Notes under the pieces: model-generated
Seen by the model: only the letters and a program-made list of their open reading frames with translations
Database searches by the model: none
Told to the model about the DNA's origin: nothing
In this document: in pieces, positions 1 through 9,700 of the stretch
Layout of the letters: each line of letters starts with the position of its first letter
Numbering within the stretch: position 1 is the first letter of the stretch
Source: Mycobacterium aquaticum
Lineage (GTDB): Bacteria; Actinomycetota; Actinomycetes; Mycobacteriales; Mycobacteriaceae
Length of the DNA stretch: 64,000 nucleotides
Direction of reading: 5' to 3'
Assembly (NCBI RefSeq): GCF_002086485.1
Contig: NZ_MVHF01000003.1
Span: 124,001 to 188,000, forward strand
Program-made: the position numbers and the translations under genes

Positions 1-732
1 GTTCGGGGTCAGCGGAACCAACGCACACATCATCGTCGAGCAGGCACCGTCTCCCGAACCTGCTGTGTGGGAGCCGGATTCGCCGGTGACCACGCTGGTG
101 GTATCGGGCAAGACGCCCGAGCGGATCGCCGCGACCGCGGCCATGCTCGCCCAGTGGATGACCGGCCCCGGCGCCGAAGTCCGACTCGCCGACGTCGCCC
201 ACACCCTCAACCACCACCGAACCCAACACCGCACCTTCGCCACCATCTGCGCCCGCGACCATGACCAGGCGGTTGCCGGACTGTCGGCCCTCGCGGCGGG
301 TCAGGCTGCGGTCGGCGTGGTCGGCGCGCACGAGGGGCCGTGCCGTCCGGGCCGGGTGTTCGTGTACTCCGGGCAAGGTTCCCAATGGGCCGGCATGGGC
401 CGCCGACTACTCACCGACGAACCCGCCTTCGCCGCCGCCATCGACACCCTCGAACCCGCCTTCCGCACCGAGGTCGGGTTCTCCCTGCGCGAGGTGCTCG
501 AAACGGCAGAACCACTGACCGGTATCGAACGTATCCAGCCGGTGCTGACCGGCCTGCAACTCGCGTTGACCGCGTTGTGGCGGCACTACGGCGTGGTCCC
601 CGACGCCGTCATCGGACACTCCATGGGCGAAGTCGCCGCCGCCGTCACCGCAGGCGCACTCACCCCCACCGAAGGACTACGCGTCATCGCCACCCGCTCC
701 CGACTCATGTCCCGGCTGGCCGGCCAAGGCGC
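1..732 (+). repeat. Long direct repeat, copy 1 (KS-AT linker and first half of AT)
   Basis: Bases 1-732 match 3579-4310 at a constant offset of 3578 with only a few scattered substitutions and one short divergent patch near 320-332. Identity drops sharply after about base 732, in the middle of the AT domain. Copy 1 starts at the window edge, so it may be longer. The pattern looks like recent duplication or gene conversion between modules. Confidence 0.9.
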
Positions 733-2230
733 GATGGCACTGCTCGAGCTCGATCCTGCCTCTACCCTGGGGTTGATCGCCGAGTATCCGGAGGTGACGC
801 TGGCGGTCTACGCATCACCGACCCAGACGGTGATCGCAGGCCCACCGAGTGACGTCGACACGTTGATCGCAAAGGTCGCGCAGCAGAGCAGGTTGGCACG
901 ACGCATCGACGTCGACGTCGCGTCGCACCATCCGACCATCGATCCCGTGCTGCCCGACCTTCGGGCCGCGTTGAGCGATCTGGCGCCGAAACCGCCGACG
1001 ATCCCGATCATCTCGACCACCTACGACCAGAGTCAGACGCCGACACCGAGTTTCGACGCCGATCACTGGGTTACCAATCTGCGCCGACCGGTGCGGTTCA
1101 CTCAGGCCGTCGCTGCGGCCGGGGCAGACCATGCCACCTTCATCGAGGTCAGCCCGCACCCTCTGCTGACCCATTCCATCGCGGACACCCTGGCCGGCAC
1201 CCACTTCCACACTGTGCCGACCCTGCAGCGCGACGGCGACGACACCCACACCTTCCACACCAATCTGAACTCCGCTCACACCGGTGCACCGCCGCGCACC
1301 TCCCACCCGCCCGAACCACATCCGGTGTTGCCCGCGACCCCGTGGCACCACACCCGGTTGTGGATCAAACCGACCACCCCGCAGCGTCATGCGCCCGCGG
1401 CCGGATCGAACGGATGGACCTACGAGTCCGACTGGCCGATCGGGCCGATCACCACGGCCGATACCGCCGGTGAAGGTTCCTGGGTGGTGTTCGCCGACGA
1501 TGGATGCGGCACCAAGGTGAGTAGCGCAGTCGGGGACGCAGCGGTGGTCACCGTCCTTCCGATGGACACTCTGGCCGACGGAGCAGCGGCATCCGAATTG
1601 CCGGACATCCTCGGCAGGGCCGCGAATGTCCTTTACGCGCCGGACCTTTCGGCTTCAGGTCACTTGCCGGAATGGGGTTATCGGCTGTTCAACACGGCCA
1701 GGCGCCTGACGGCGGCGCTCGCCACGATGGCGGTGCCACCCAGGATGTTCATCCTGGGACGGCGCGACGGCTCCGACGATCGTCCGGCGGATCCGGCTGA
1801 TGCCGTGCTCTGGGGGCTGGGGCGGGCGCTGGCCTCGGAGCATCCGGAGATCTGGGGCGGTGTCGTCGATATGGAGGAACCCGAGTCGCCCGGCTCTGGT
1901 TCGGACCAAACCGCGGCACCGGTCGGCGACATCAAAGACGTGTGGCGGGTCTGCGAACCAGAAGAACGTCGTGCCCTGTTGCAGAACCATGTCGGCGTTC
2001 TGGTGGCCGCCGTCATGGGGCTGCCATCGGCCCAGTCGCTCAACCCGGACGCGGATTTCTTTGAACTGGGCATGGATTCGTTGATGAACGTGATCCTGCA
2101 ACGCGCGCTTGCCGAGACCCTCGGCGAAGTTCTGCCCCAGACAGTCGTTTTCGACTACCCGACGGTCACGGAGCTCGCCGACCACCTCGCCGAGATCGCC
2201 GACGCCGACCTCCCGGAAAGCGTGGGTTGA
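2..2230 (+). CDS. Type I polyketide synthase, C-terminal part (KS end-AT-structural KR remnant-ACP), 5' truncated by window
   Basis: The frame is open from base 2, so the gene begins upstream of the window. It starts with the last KS motif (GTNAHIIVEQ). An acyltransferase domain follows, with GHSMGE (Ser about residue 207 of the visible part) and a VASH motif. Next comes a segment that matches only the structural half of a KR (HPADAVLWGLGR-like and EIWGGVVD signatures), then an ACP with the phosphopantetheine site GMDSL (Ser about 693). The NADPH-binding GxxGxxG and the catalytic Ser/Tyr of a KR are absent: the ACP begins directly where the catalytic KR should start. The module should therefore leave a beta-keto group. 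Its stop overlaps the next PKS gene, and it belongs to the Pps-like lipid operon. VASH resembles the methylmalonyl signature, but AT choice in mycobacterial Pps enzymes cannot be read safely from it. Confidence 0.9.
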   Translation, partial: FGVSGTNAHIIVEQAPSPEPAVWEPDSPVTTLVVSGKTPERIAATAAMLAQWMTGPGAEVRLADVAHTLNHHRTQHRTFATICARDHDQAVAGLSALAAGQAAVGVVGAHEGPCRPGRVFVYSGQGSQWAGMGRRLLTDEPAFAAAIDTLEPAFRTEVGFSLREVLETAEPLTGIERIQPVLTGLQLALTALWRHYGVVPDAVIGHSMGEVAAAVTAGALTPTEGLRVIATRSRLMSRLAGQGAMALLELDPASTLGLIAEYPEVTLAVYASPTQTVIAGPPSDVDTLIAKVAQQSRLARRIDVDVASHHPTIDPVLPDLRAALSDLAPKPPTIPIISTTYDQSQTPTPSFDADHWVTNLRRPVRFTQAVAAAGADHATFIEVSPHPLLTHSIADTLAGTHFHTVPTLQRDGDDTHTFHTNLNSAHTGAPPRTSHPPEPHPVLPATPWHHTRLWIKPTTPQRHAPAAGSNGWTYESDWPIGPITTADTAGEGSWVVFADDGCGTKVSSAVGDAAVVTVLPMDTLADGAAASELPDILGRAANVLYAPDLSASGHLPEWGYRLFNTARRLTAALATMAVPPRMFILGRRDGSDDRPADPADAVLWGLGRALASEHPEIWGGVVDMEEPESPGSGSDQTAAPVGDIKDVWRVCEPEERRALLQNHVGVLVAAVMGLPSAQSLNPDADFFELGMDSLMNVILQRALAETLGEVLPQTVVFDYPTVTELADHLAEIADADLPESVG

Positions 2231-5200
2231 TTTTGATGGTGGGTGCTGGGGCGGATCGTCGGGCGATTATTGCTGAGGCGTTGCATCGGATTGATGAGTT
2301 GACGGCGCGGTTGGCGGTGGCTGAGCGTGCTGATGTTGAGCCGGTGGCTGTGGTGGGGATGGGTTGCCGGTTGCCTGGTGGGGTGGGTTCTGCTGATCAG
2401 TTTTGGCAGTTGTTGCAGGACGGGCGTAGTGGGATTGTGCCGGTGCCGGGGGATCGGTGGGATGTTGAGGAGTTTTATTCGGCGGATCCGTCGGTGCCGG
2501 GGACGATTTGTGCGCGTGATGGTGGGTTTTTGACGTCGTGGTCTCCGGATGAGTTTGATGCGGAGTTTTTTGGGATTGCGCCGCGGGAGGCGGCGGCGAT
2601 GGATCCGCAGCAGCGGTTGTTGCTTGAGGTGGCGTGGGAGGCGTTGGAGAACGCCGGTGTTGTGGCGCAGTCGATTCGGGGGACGCAGACGGGCATCTTC
2701 GTCGGCCTCACCGGATACGACTACATGTTGAGGCTCACCGAGACGCTGCGTCGCGAAGACTACGACGCCTATATTCCGTTTGGGAATGCGGCGAATTTTG
2801 CGGCGGGGCGGTTGGCGTATTTTCTGGGTGCGCGGGGTCCGGCGTTGGTGGTGGACACGGCGTGTTCGTCGTCGTTGGTGTCGGTGCATCTGGCGTGTCA
2901 GAGTCTGCGTCGCGGGGAGAGCGACACCGCCCTGGCCGCAGGCGTGAATCTGATTCTGCGCCCGGAGAACAGCATTGCGTGTTCCCGGTTCGGGATGTTG
3001 TCGCCGGATGGGCAGTGCAAGACCTTTGATGCTGGTGCCAATGGGTATGTGCGCAGTGAGGGTTGTGGGGTGGTGGTGCTCAAGCGGTTGAGCGATGCCC
3101 TGGCCGATGGGGATCGGGTGTTGGCGGTGGTGCGCGGATCGGCGGTCAACCAGGACGGCGCCAGCAGTGGGCAGACGGTGCCCAACGGCCCGGCGCAGCA
3201 GGCGTTGATGCGCCAGGCACTGGCGGCCTCGCGGTTGCAGGCCGCCGATATCGACTACATCGAGGCGCACGGGACCGGTACCGCACTGGGTGATCCGATC
3301 GAGCTCGACGCGCTGGCACAGGTTTTCGCCGACCGCGGCGATGCCGCGCCGTTGGTGGTGGGCTCGGTGAAAACCAATCTGGGACACCTGGAATCGGCCG
3401 CGGGCATCGCCGGATTCATCAAAACCGTGCTCAGTGTGCGTTACGGCTACATCCCCAAACACCTCAACTTCCACCAACTCACCCCCCACGCCAGCCAAGA
3501 CGCCACCCGCCTCACCATCGCTTCATCGGCGCTGGAATGGCCCACCGTGCCGCGTCCGCGCCGGGCGGGGGTGTCTTCGTTCGGGGTCAGCGGAACCAAC
3601 GCACACATCATCGTCGAGCAGGCACCGTCTCCCGAACCTGCTGTGTGGGAGCCGGATTCGCCGGTGACCACGCTGGTGGTATCGGGCAAGACGCCCGAGC
3701 GGATCGCCGCGACCGCGGCCATGCTCGCCCAGTGGATGACCGGCCCCGGCGCCGAAGTCCGCCTCGCCGACGTCGCCCACACCCTCAACCACCACCGGAC
3801 CCAACACCGCACCTTCGCCACCATCTGCGCCCGCGACCATGACCAGGCGGTTGCCGGACTGTCGGCCCTCGCGGCGGGTCAGGCTGCGGTCGGCGTGGTC
3901 CGGTCGCATGACGGGCCGTGCCGTCCGGGCCGGGTGTTCGTGTACTCCGGGCAAGGTTCCCAATGGGCCGGCATGGGCCGCCGACTACTCACCGACGAAC
4001 CCGCCTTCGCCGCCGCCATCGACACCCTCGAACCCGCATTCCGCACCGAGGTCGGGTTCTCCCTGCGCGAGGTGCTCGAAACGGCAGAACCACTGACCGG
4101 TATCGAACGTATCCAGCCGGTGCTGACCGGCCTGCAGGTGGCGTTGACCGCGTTGTGGCGGCACTACGGCGTGGTCCCCGACGCCGTCATCGGACACTCC
4201 ATGGGCGAAGTCGCCGCCGCCGTCACCGCAGGCGCACTCACCCCCACCGAAGGACTCCGCGTCATCGCCACCCGCTCCCGACTCATGTCGCGGCTGGCCG
4301 GCCAAGGCGCCGTGGCACTCCTGGAACTCGATGCCGACGCCACCTCCGCCCTGATCGCGGAGCGTGCAGGGGTCAGCCTGGCGGTGTACTCGTCGCCGCG
4401 GCAGACGGTCGTGGCCGGGCCGCCCGCGCAGATCGACCAACTGATCACCGACCTCCAGCAGCAGGACCGCTTCGCCCGCCGGGTCAACATGGAGGTGGCC
4501 TCACACAGCGCACTCATGGATCCGATCTTGACCGAATTACGCACCGGTCTGATGGATCTGGAGCCGAAACCGCCTGCGGTTCCGTTCCTGTCGACGGTGA
4601 CCAACGACTGGGCTCCGCACGTCGACGCCGCCTACTGGGTGGCCAACGTGCGCCAGCCGGTCCGGCTCTACCAGGCCTTGGCCGACCTCGGCGAGCAATA
4701 CGGCACGTTCATCGAGATCAGTCCGCATCCGGTGCTGACGCATTCGATCACCGAGACGCTCGGCGACACACACCATCACGCCGTCGGCACCCTGTCGCGC
4801 GACACCGACGACACCCACACCTTCCACACCAATCTCAACGCAATCCACACCGCCGCGGCCCCGCAGACCCCGCACCCTGACGGCCTGCCACCCGAATTGC
4901 CCACCACGCCATGGCAACACACCAGGCACTGGATCGATGGGCGTGCCGTAGACCGCCCTGTGGTCGCGCAACCGTCGGATCTGCTGTCCGGTGCAGTGCC
5001 GCCACAGTGGTGCTGCGAGCTGACGTGGCAAGTACGTCCGCTGCCGGAGGATCGGCATGCGTCAGGAACCTGGCTGGTGGTCTCCGATGCCGAGCTGAGT
5101 CTGGAACTGGACGCCACGCTGCTGGCCCCCTCGGCGTTGTCCGACGACGACGGTGCACTGGCCGATGTGTTGAACGGCGTCACCCACGTTGTGTTCGCGC

Positions 5201-6774
5201 CAGATGTGGGCATCGGATGCCTCGATCCCGAGCCCGGGTATCACCTGTTCAACATGTGCCGCAAGCTCTGCGCGGCGTTGGCACTGCTGCCCGAGCCGCC
5301 GCGTCTGTACCTGCTCACCCGTAACGCCCAGCCGCTCTCGGAGGGCGACCGCGCCCATCCGGCCCATGCGGTGCTGTGGGGCCTGGGCCGGACACTGGCA
5401 CTGGAACACCCCGAATTCTGGGGTGGGGTCATCGATGTCGACGAGTCGGTGCCCGCCGAGCGGGTGGCGGGCTACCTGCGGGCCGAGGCCGCCGGGAGCG
5501 ACGGTGACGATCAAGCGGTGTACCGGGCCGGGCGCCGGCATGTACCGCGGCTGGTGCAGGCACCGGCACGGCCCGCGCCATCCGCCGAACTCGATGGGGC
5601 GGGAAGCCATCTTGTCGTCGGGGCCACGGGCAACATCGGGCCGCATCTGGTTCGTCAGCTTGTCGCGATGGGAGCCAGGACGGTGGTTGCGGTGTCCCGC
5701 AATCCCGGTTCCCGCATGACGGAGTTGGCGCAGGCCGTGGCAGAACAGGGAGCGACGCTCGTCCCGGTCGCGGCCGACGCGTCGGATCCGAAGGCGATGT
5801 CGGCACTGTTCGACCGGTTCGGCCGCGACCTCCCCGAGTTGAGCGGCATCTATCTCGCGGCGTTCGGAGGCGGACCGGTGACCTTGGCGGACATGACCGC
5901 CGAGGACGTGCAGGTGATGTTCCGACCCAAGCTGGACGCGGTATCACTGCTGCACACCCTGTCGTTGAAACATCCGGTGCGCCAGTTCGTGCTGTTCGCA
6001 TCGATCTCGGGGTTGCTCGGTTCTCGGTGGCTGGCGCACTACACGGCCACCACTGCGTTCCTGGACACCTTCGCCTACGCCCGCCGAGCCGCCGGTCTTC
6101 CCGCCACCACCGTGAACTGGGGATGGTGGAAATCCTTGGCCGACAACCAGTCCGACGAGTACCAGCAGGTCACGCTGAGCTCGGGCCTCGAACCCATGCC
6201 CGACGAGGTCGCGATCCGCGCACTGTGCCCGGCGTTGACCACCGACGCCCCGGTTCGTGCCGTCGTCGCCGCCGCCGACTGGACCCGCCTCGCCGCCGCA
6301 TACCGCACTCGCGCGAATCTCAAGATGGTCGACTCGCTGATACCCGCAGAGGGCGCCGAGGACCGTGCCGACGACGATCACTGGGCCGGTGCTCCCGACT
6401 TCACCGAGCTGGATCCCCTTGACGCCGAACGCATCATCGGTGAACGGCTGCGGACACGGCTCGCCGCGATCATGGGTTACGCCGATCAGGCTGCCCTGAG
6501 CCCGGCTGTGCCGCTGATCGAACTCGGCATGGATTCGCTGATGGCCGTGCGGATCCGGCATGCCACCCAGTCCGACTTCGGTGTCGAACCCCCTGTGGCC
6601 ATGCTGCTGCAGGGCGCATCCCTGGATGACATCACCGCCGATGTGATGCATCAGTGCGGAGTGTCCACACCGGACACCGGCGCAGCCATCGACGCACTCC
6701 GGGACCGAGCCAACCAACGTGCCGCTGCCCGCAGGGGCGCCGCGGTGCGCCGTACGAGAGGACAGCGCGCGTGA
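2227..6774 (+). CDS. Type I polyketide synthase, one module KS-AT-KR-ACP (Pps-like)
   Basis: A 1515-residue single-module PKS. The KS has the active-site TACSSS (Cys213), EAHGTGT and the KTNLGHLE histidine motif. The AT has GHSMGE (Ser658) and VASH. The KR has GATGNIG (about 1132), FRPK lysine, ASISG serine and Tyr1272; the usual Asn four residues after the Tyr is Thr. The ACP has GMDSL (Ser1437). No DH or ER is present. Size and order resemble PpsB (about 1540 aa) rather than PpsD, which has a DH. The C-terminal tail is very Arg-rich, as expected for docking to the next PKS. The TTG start at 2227 overlaps the previous stop; ATG 2236 is the alternative and no good RBS is visible. The first 850 bases use many G/T-ending codons, unlike the rest of the gene. 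Confidence 0.93.
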   Translation: MILMVGAGADRRAIIAEALHRIDELTARLAVAERADVEPVAVVGMGCRLPGGVGSADQFWQLLQDGRSGIVPVPGDRWDVEEFYSADPSVPGTICARDGGFLTSWSPDEFDAEFFGIAPREAAAMDPQQRLLLEVAWEALENAGVVAQSIRGTQTGIFVGLTGYDYMLRLTETLRREDYDAYIPFGNAANFAAGRLAYFLGARGPALVVDTACSSSLVSVHLACQSLRRGESDTALAAGVNLILRPENSIACSRFGMLSPDGQCKTFDAGANGYVRSEGCGVVVLKRLSDALADGDRVLAVVRGSAVNQDGASSGQTVPNGPAQQALMRQALAASRLQAADIDYIEAHGTGTALGDPIELDALAQVFADRGDAAPLVVGSVKTNLGHLESAAGIAGFIKTVLSVRYGYIPKHLNFHQLTPHASQDATRLTIASSALEWPTVPRPRRAGVSSFGVSGTNAHIIVEQAPSPEPAVWEPDSPVTTLVVSGKTPERIAATAAMLAQWMTGPGAEVRLADVAHTLNHHRTQHRTFATICARDHDQAVAGLSALAAGQAAVGVVRSHDGPCRPGRVFVYSGQGSQWAGMGRRLLTDEPAFAAAIDTLEPAFRTEVGFSLREVLETAEPLTGIERIQPVLTGLQVALTALWRHYGVVPDAVIGHSMGEVAAAVTAGALTPTEGLRVIATRSRLMSRLAGQGAVALLELDADATSALIAERAGVSLAVYSSPRQTVVAGPPAQIDQLITDLQQQDRFARRVNMEVASHSALMDPILTELRTGLMDLEPKPPAVPFLSTVTNDWAPHVDAAYWVANVRQPVRLYQALADLGEQYGTFIEISPHPVLTHSITETLGDTHHHAVGTLSRDTDDTHTFHTNLNAIHTAAAPQTPHPDGLPPELPTTPWQHTRHWIDGRAVDRPVVAQPSDLLSGAVPPQWCCELTWQVRPLPEDRHASGTWLVVSDAELSLELDATLLAPSALSDDDGALADVLNGVTHVVFAPDVGIGCLDPEPGYHLFNMCRKLCAALALLPEPPRLYLLTRNAQPLSEGDRAHPAHAVLWGLGRTLALEHPEFWGGVIDVDESVPAERVAGYLRAEAAGSDGDDQAVYRAGRRHVPRLVQAPARPAPSAELDGAGSHLVVGATGNIGPHLVRQLVAMGARTVVAVSRNPGSRMTELAQAVAEQGATLVPVAADASDPKAMSALFDRFGRDLPELSGIYLAAFGGGPVTLADMTAEDVQVMFRPKLDAVSLLHTLSLKHPVRQFVLFASISGLLGSRWLAHYTATTAFLDTFAYARRAAGLPATTVNWGWWKSLADNQSDEYQQVTLSSGLEPMPDEVAIRALCPALTTDAPVRAVVAAADWTRLAAAYRTRANLKMVDSLIPAEGAEDRADDDHWAGAPDFTELDPLDAERIIGERLRTRLAAIMGYADQAALSPAVPLIELGMDSLMAVRIRHATQSDFGVEPPVAMLLQGASLDDITADVMHQCGVSTPDTGAAIDALRDRANQRAAARRGAAVRRTRGQRA
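3579..4310 (+). repeat. Long direct repeat, copy 2 (KS-AT linker and first half of AT)
   Basis: Second copy of the segment at 1-732, inside the complete PKS gene. It covers the end of the KS, the KS-AT linker and the AT up to just after GHSMGE. Differences include GAA/GGA near 199/3777, the patch near 3898-3910, and the codons after the GLQ at 556/4134. Confidence 0.9.
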
Positions 6775-9700
6775 CTGCCACCGTCGAACAGGATTCGTTG
6801 TCGCCCAACGCCATAGCTGTCGTCGGCATGGCGCTGAGGTTCCCCGGTGCCAACTCACCGTCGGCTTTCTGGCAAAACCTCCGCGCCGGTGAGGAGTCCA
6901 TCCGGACGCTGACCGAGGCACAGTTGATCGACGCCGGAGTCAGCGCCGTCACCCTCGCCGATCCGCAATACGTGCGCCGGGCCCCGATCATCGACGGCAT
7001 AGACGAGTTCGACGCCGAATTCTTCGGCTTCCCACCGCAAGTGGCGCGCATGATGGATCCGCAGCAGCGGCTGTTCCTCCAGTGCGCCTGGCATGCGCTC
7101 GAGGATGCCGGCTGTGATCCCGCCGCGTTCGACGGTTCGATCGGCGTGTTCGCGACCAGCGGCGCGAGCATGTACATGCTGCACAACCTGTTGTCCCATC
7201 ACGACCGGTCAGCGTTCCTCGGGCAGGGTGCGACCTTCGATCTGATCAACATGTCGTTGCAGAACGACAAGGACTACCTCGCCACCCGGGTCTCGCACCA
7301 GTTCGATCTGCGTGGGCCGAGCGTGACGGTGCAGACTGCGTGTTCGTCGTCGATGGTCGCTGTGCACACGGCCTGCCAGAGCCTGCTCAACGGCGAGTGC
7401 GACATGGTGCTCGCCGGCGGCGCGTCGATCCGCATTCCGCATCACGTGGGCTACTGGCATGAGCCCGGGTCGATGGTGTCCGGTGCCGGGCACTGCCGGC
7501 CGTTCGATACCGCAGCCGACGGCACCGTGTTCGGCAGTGGTGTCGCCGTGGTCGCACTCAAACCGTTGCAAGCGGCGCTGGAGGCCGGCGACCGGATACA
7601 CGCCGTGATCCGGGGTTCGGCGATCAACAACGACGGTGCGAAGAAGATGACCTACGCGGCGCCGAACGGCGCCGCCCAGGCCGATGTGATCGCCGAGGCC
7701 CAAGCGGTGGCCGGCGTCGATGCGTCGTCCATCAGCTACATCGAGGCGCACGGTACGGGTACGCCCCTGGGCGACCCGATCGAAATGGAGGCGCTTCGAG
7801 CTGCTTTCAGCCTCTCGGACACGCCGCGGCCGGGTCCGTGCGTGGTGGGCTCGGTGAAGTCGAACATCGGCCATCTGGCGGAGGCGTCGGGCATCGCCGG
7901 TCTGATCAAGACGATTCTGTGCTTGAAGAACCGGGCCATTCCCGCCACGCTGCACTTCACCACGGCGAACCCGGCACTGAACCTCGACCGTGGCCCGTTC
8001 ACCGTGAGCAGCGAATGCACACCGTGGGAGTGGGACGGGGTGCGCCGGGCCGGTGTCAGTTCGTTCGGTGTCGGAGGCACCAACGTGCACGTCGTCGTCG
8101 AGGAAGCGCCCGCGCAGCCCGCACGGCCGGTGCAGGACGGGCCACAGGTGCTGCGGCTGTCGGCCCGCACACCTGAAGCGCTGGAGGACTTCCGGGCGGC
8201 ATTGGCCACCGAATTGGCCGCAGATCCCGCCCTGGACCTGTCCGATGTGGCTGTCACGCTCGGCCGGCGGCGGCTCGAGAAGTTTCGGCTGGCCGCCGTC
8301 GTGCACGACCGGCAGGACGCGGCCGCCGTGCTGGGCGCCCCCGAGAACGACAACGTGTTCGTCAGCGAGGCGACCGACGCGACCCCGACCGGCCGGGCGC
8401 CGGCCGGTGAGCGTCGCGTCACGCTCATGTTCCCGGGGCAAGGCGCCCAGCACGCTGACATGGCGCGCGGTCTCTACGAATCCGAGCCGGTGTTCGCCGA
8501 GCACTTCGACCGGTGCGCCGAGGGATTCCAGCGTGAGCTCGGCATCGATCTCAAAGCAGAGCTGTTCGGCTCCGGCCAATCGGACCTGGAACGCACCGAC
8601 CGCGCCCAACCCGCCCTCTTCACCGTCGAATACGCCCTTGCCCGGCTGTTGCACGCCTACGGTGTCCAAGCCTCTGCGTATGTGGGTCACAGCATCGGCG
8701 AGTATGTGGCGGGCGTGCTGGCAGGAATTTTCGACCTGCCGACCGCGATCCGCGTGGTCGCGACCCGGGCCCGATTGATGCACGGCTCTGCCCGGGGTGC
8801 GATGGTCGCGGTCGCGATGACACCCGAGGCCGTCGCCGAGCATCTGGCGCCGGGCCTCGACCTGGCAGCGGTCAACGACCCCGGCAACTGCGTGGTGGCG
8901 GGATCACCGGAAGACGTCATGAAGTTCCAGAACCGCTTGCGGCAGCGGGGGATACTGGCCCGCCGGGTCCGTACCGCGCACGCGTTCCATTCGCAGCTCA
9001 TGGATCCCGTCGTGCCACAGTTCGGCGAGTTTCTGGCAGGCGTCCAGCTTCATCCGCCGCACACCCCGGTGCTGTCGAACGTCACCGGAGCCTGGCTGAC
9101 CGACGCAGAAGCCACCGACCCGACCCTGTGGGCGAGCCAGATTCGTGCCACGGTCAGGTTCTCCGACGAACTCGATCACGTGCTGGAAGATCCCTGCGCC
9201 GTGTTGGTCGAGGTCGGGCCGGGTGGCGCGTTGACGGGATCGGCCATGCGGCACCCGAAATGGGCCGAACGGCATCGCGCCGTCCGCTTGATGCGTCATC
9301 AGGTGCAGAACCGCGGTGACCGGGACACGTTCCTGTTGGCGCTCGGCCAACTGTGGTCGGCCGGTGTCGAGGTGGACTGGTCCCCGTTGACCGGCCACAC
9401 ACCTGCGCTGGTCTCGCTGCCCGGATACCCTTTTGTGCGCCAACGGCACTGGGTGGACCCGGAGATCACCGCCGACGGCGCGGCACCTGCCAGGGCCAAC
9501 GGCAGCGTGCCCAATGGGCATGTGGCCGAACCGGCCGGCGAGACGAAAACCGGCAGCGCCGGTACCGGGCAGGTGGACATCGAATCGACGCTGCGGCGAA
9601 TCTGCGCCGAGTGTCTCGGTGTCAGTTCGGTGGGCCCGAACGACGACTTCTTCGAGATCGGCGGGGATTCCCTGATCGCGATCGGCGTCGCGATGAGCGC

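Noticed and set aside
900..940. Reading the VASH motif of the two upstream ATs as proof of methylmalonyl loading
   Set aside because: Mycobacterial Pps-type ATs with this motif are not reliably predicted, so extender choice is left open.
2155..3498. 447-codon antisense frame over the PKS KS domain
   Set aside because: Translation is low-complexity Arg/Pro/His; the KS on the plus strand explains the sequence.
6040..6054. Thr in place of the KR catalytic Asn as a sign of a dead ketoreductase
   Set aside because: Lys, Ser and Tyr are present, and I recall the same pattern in other mycobacterial Pps enzymes, so inactivity is not supported.
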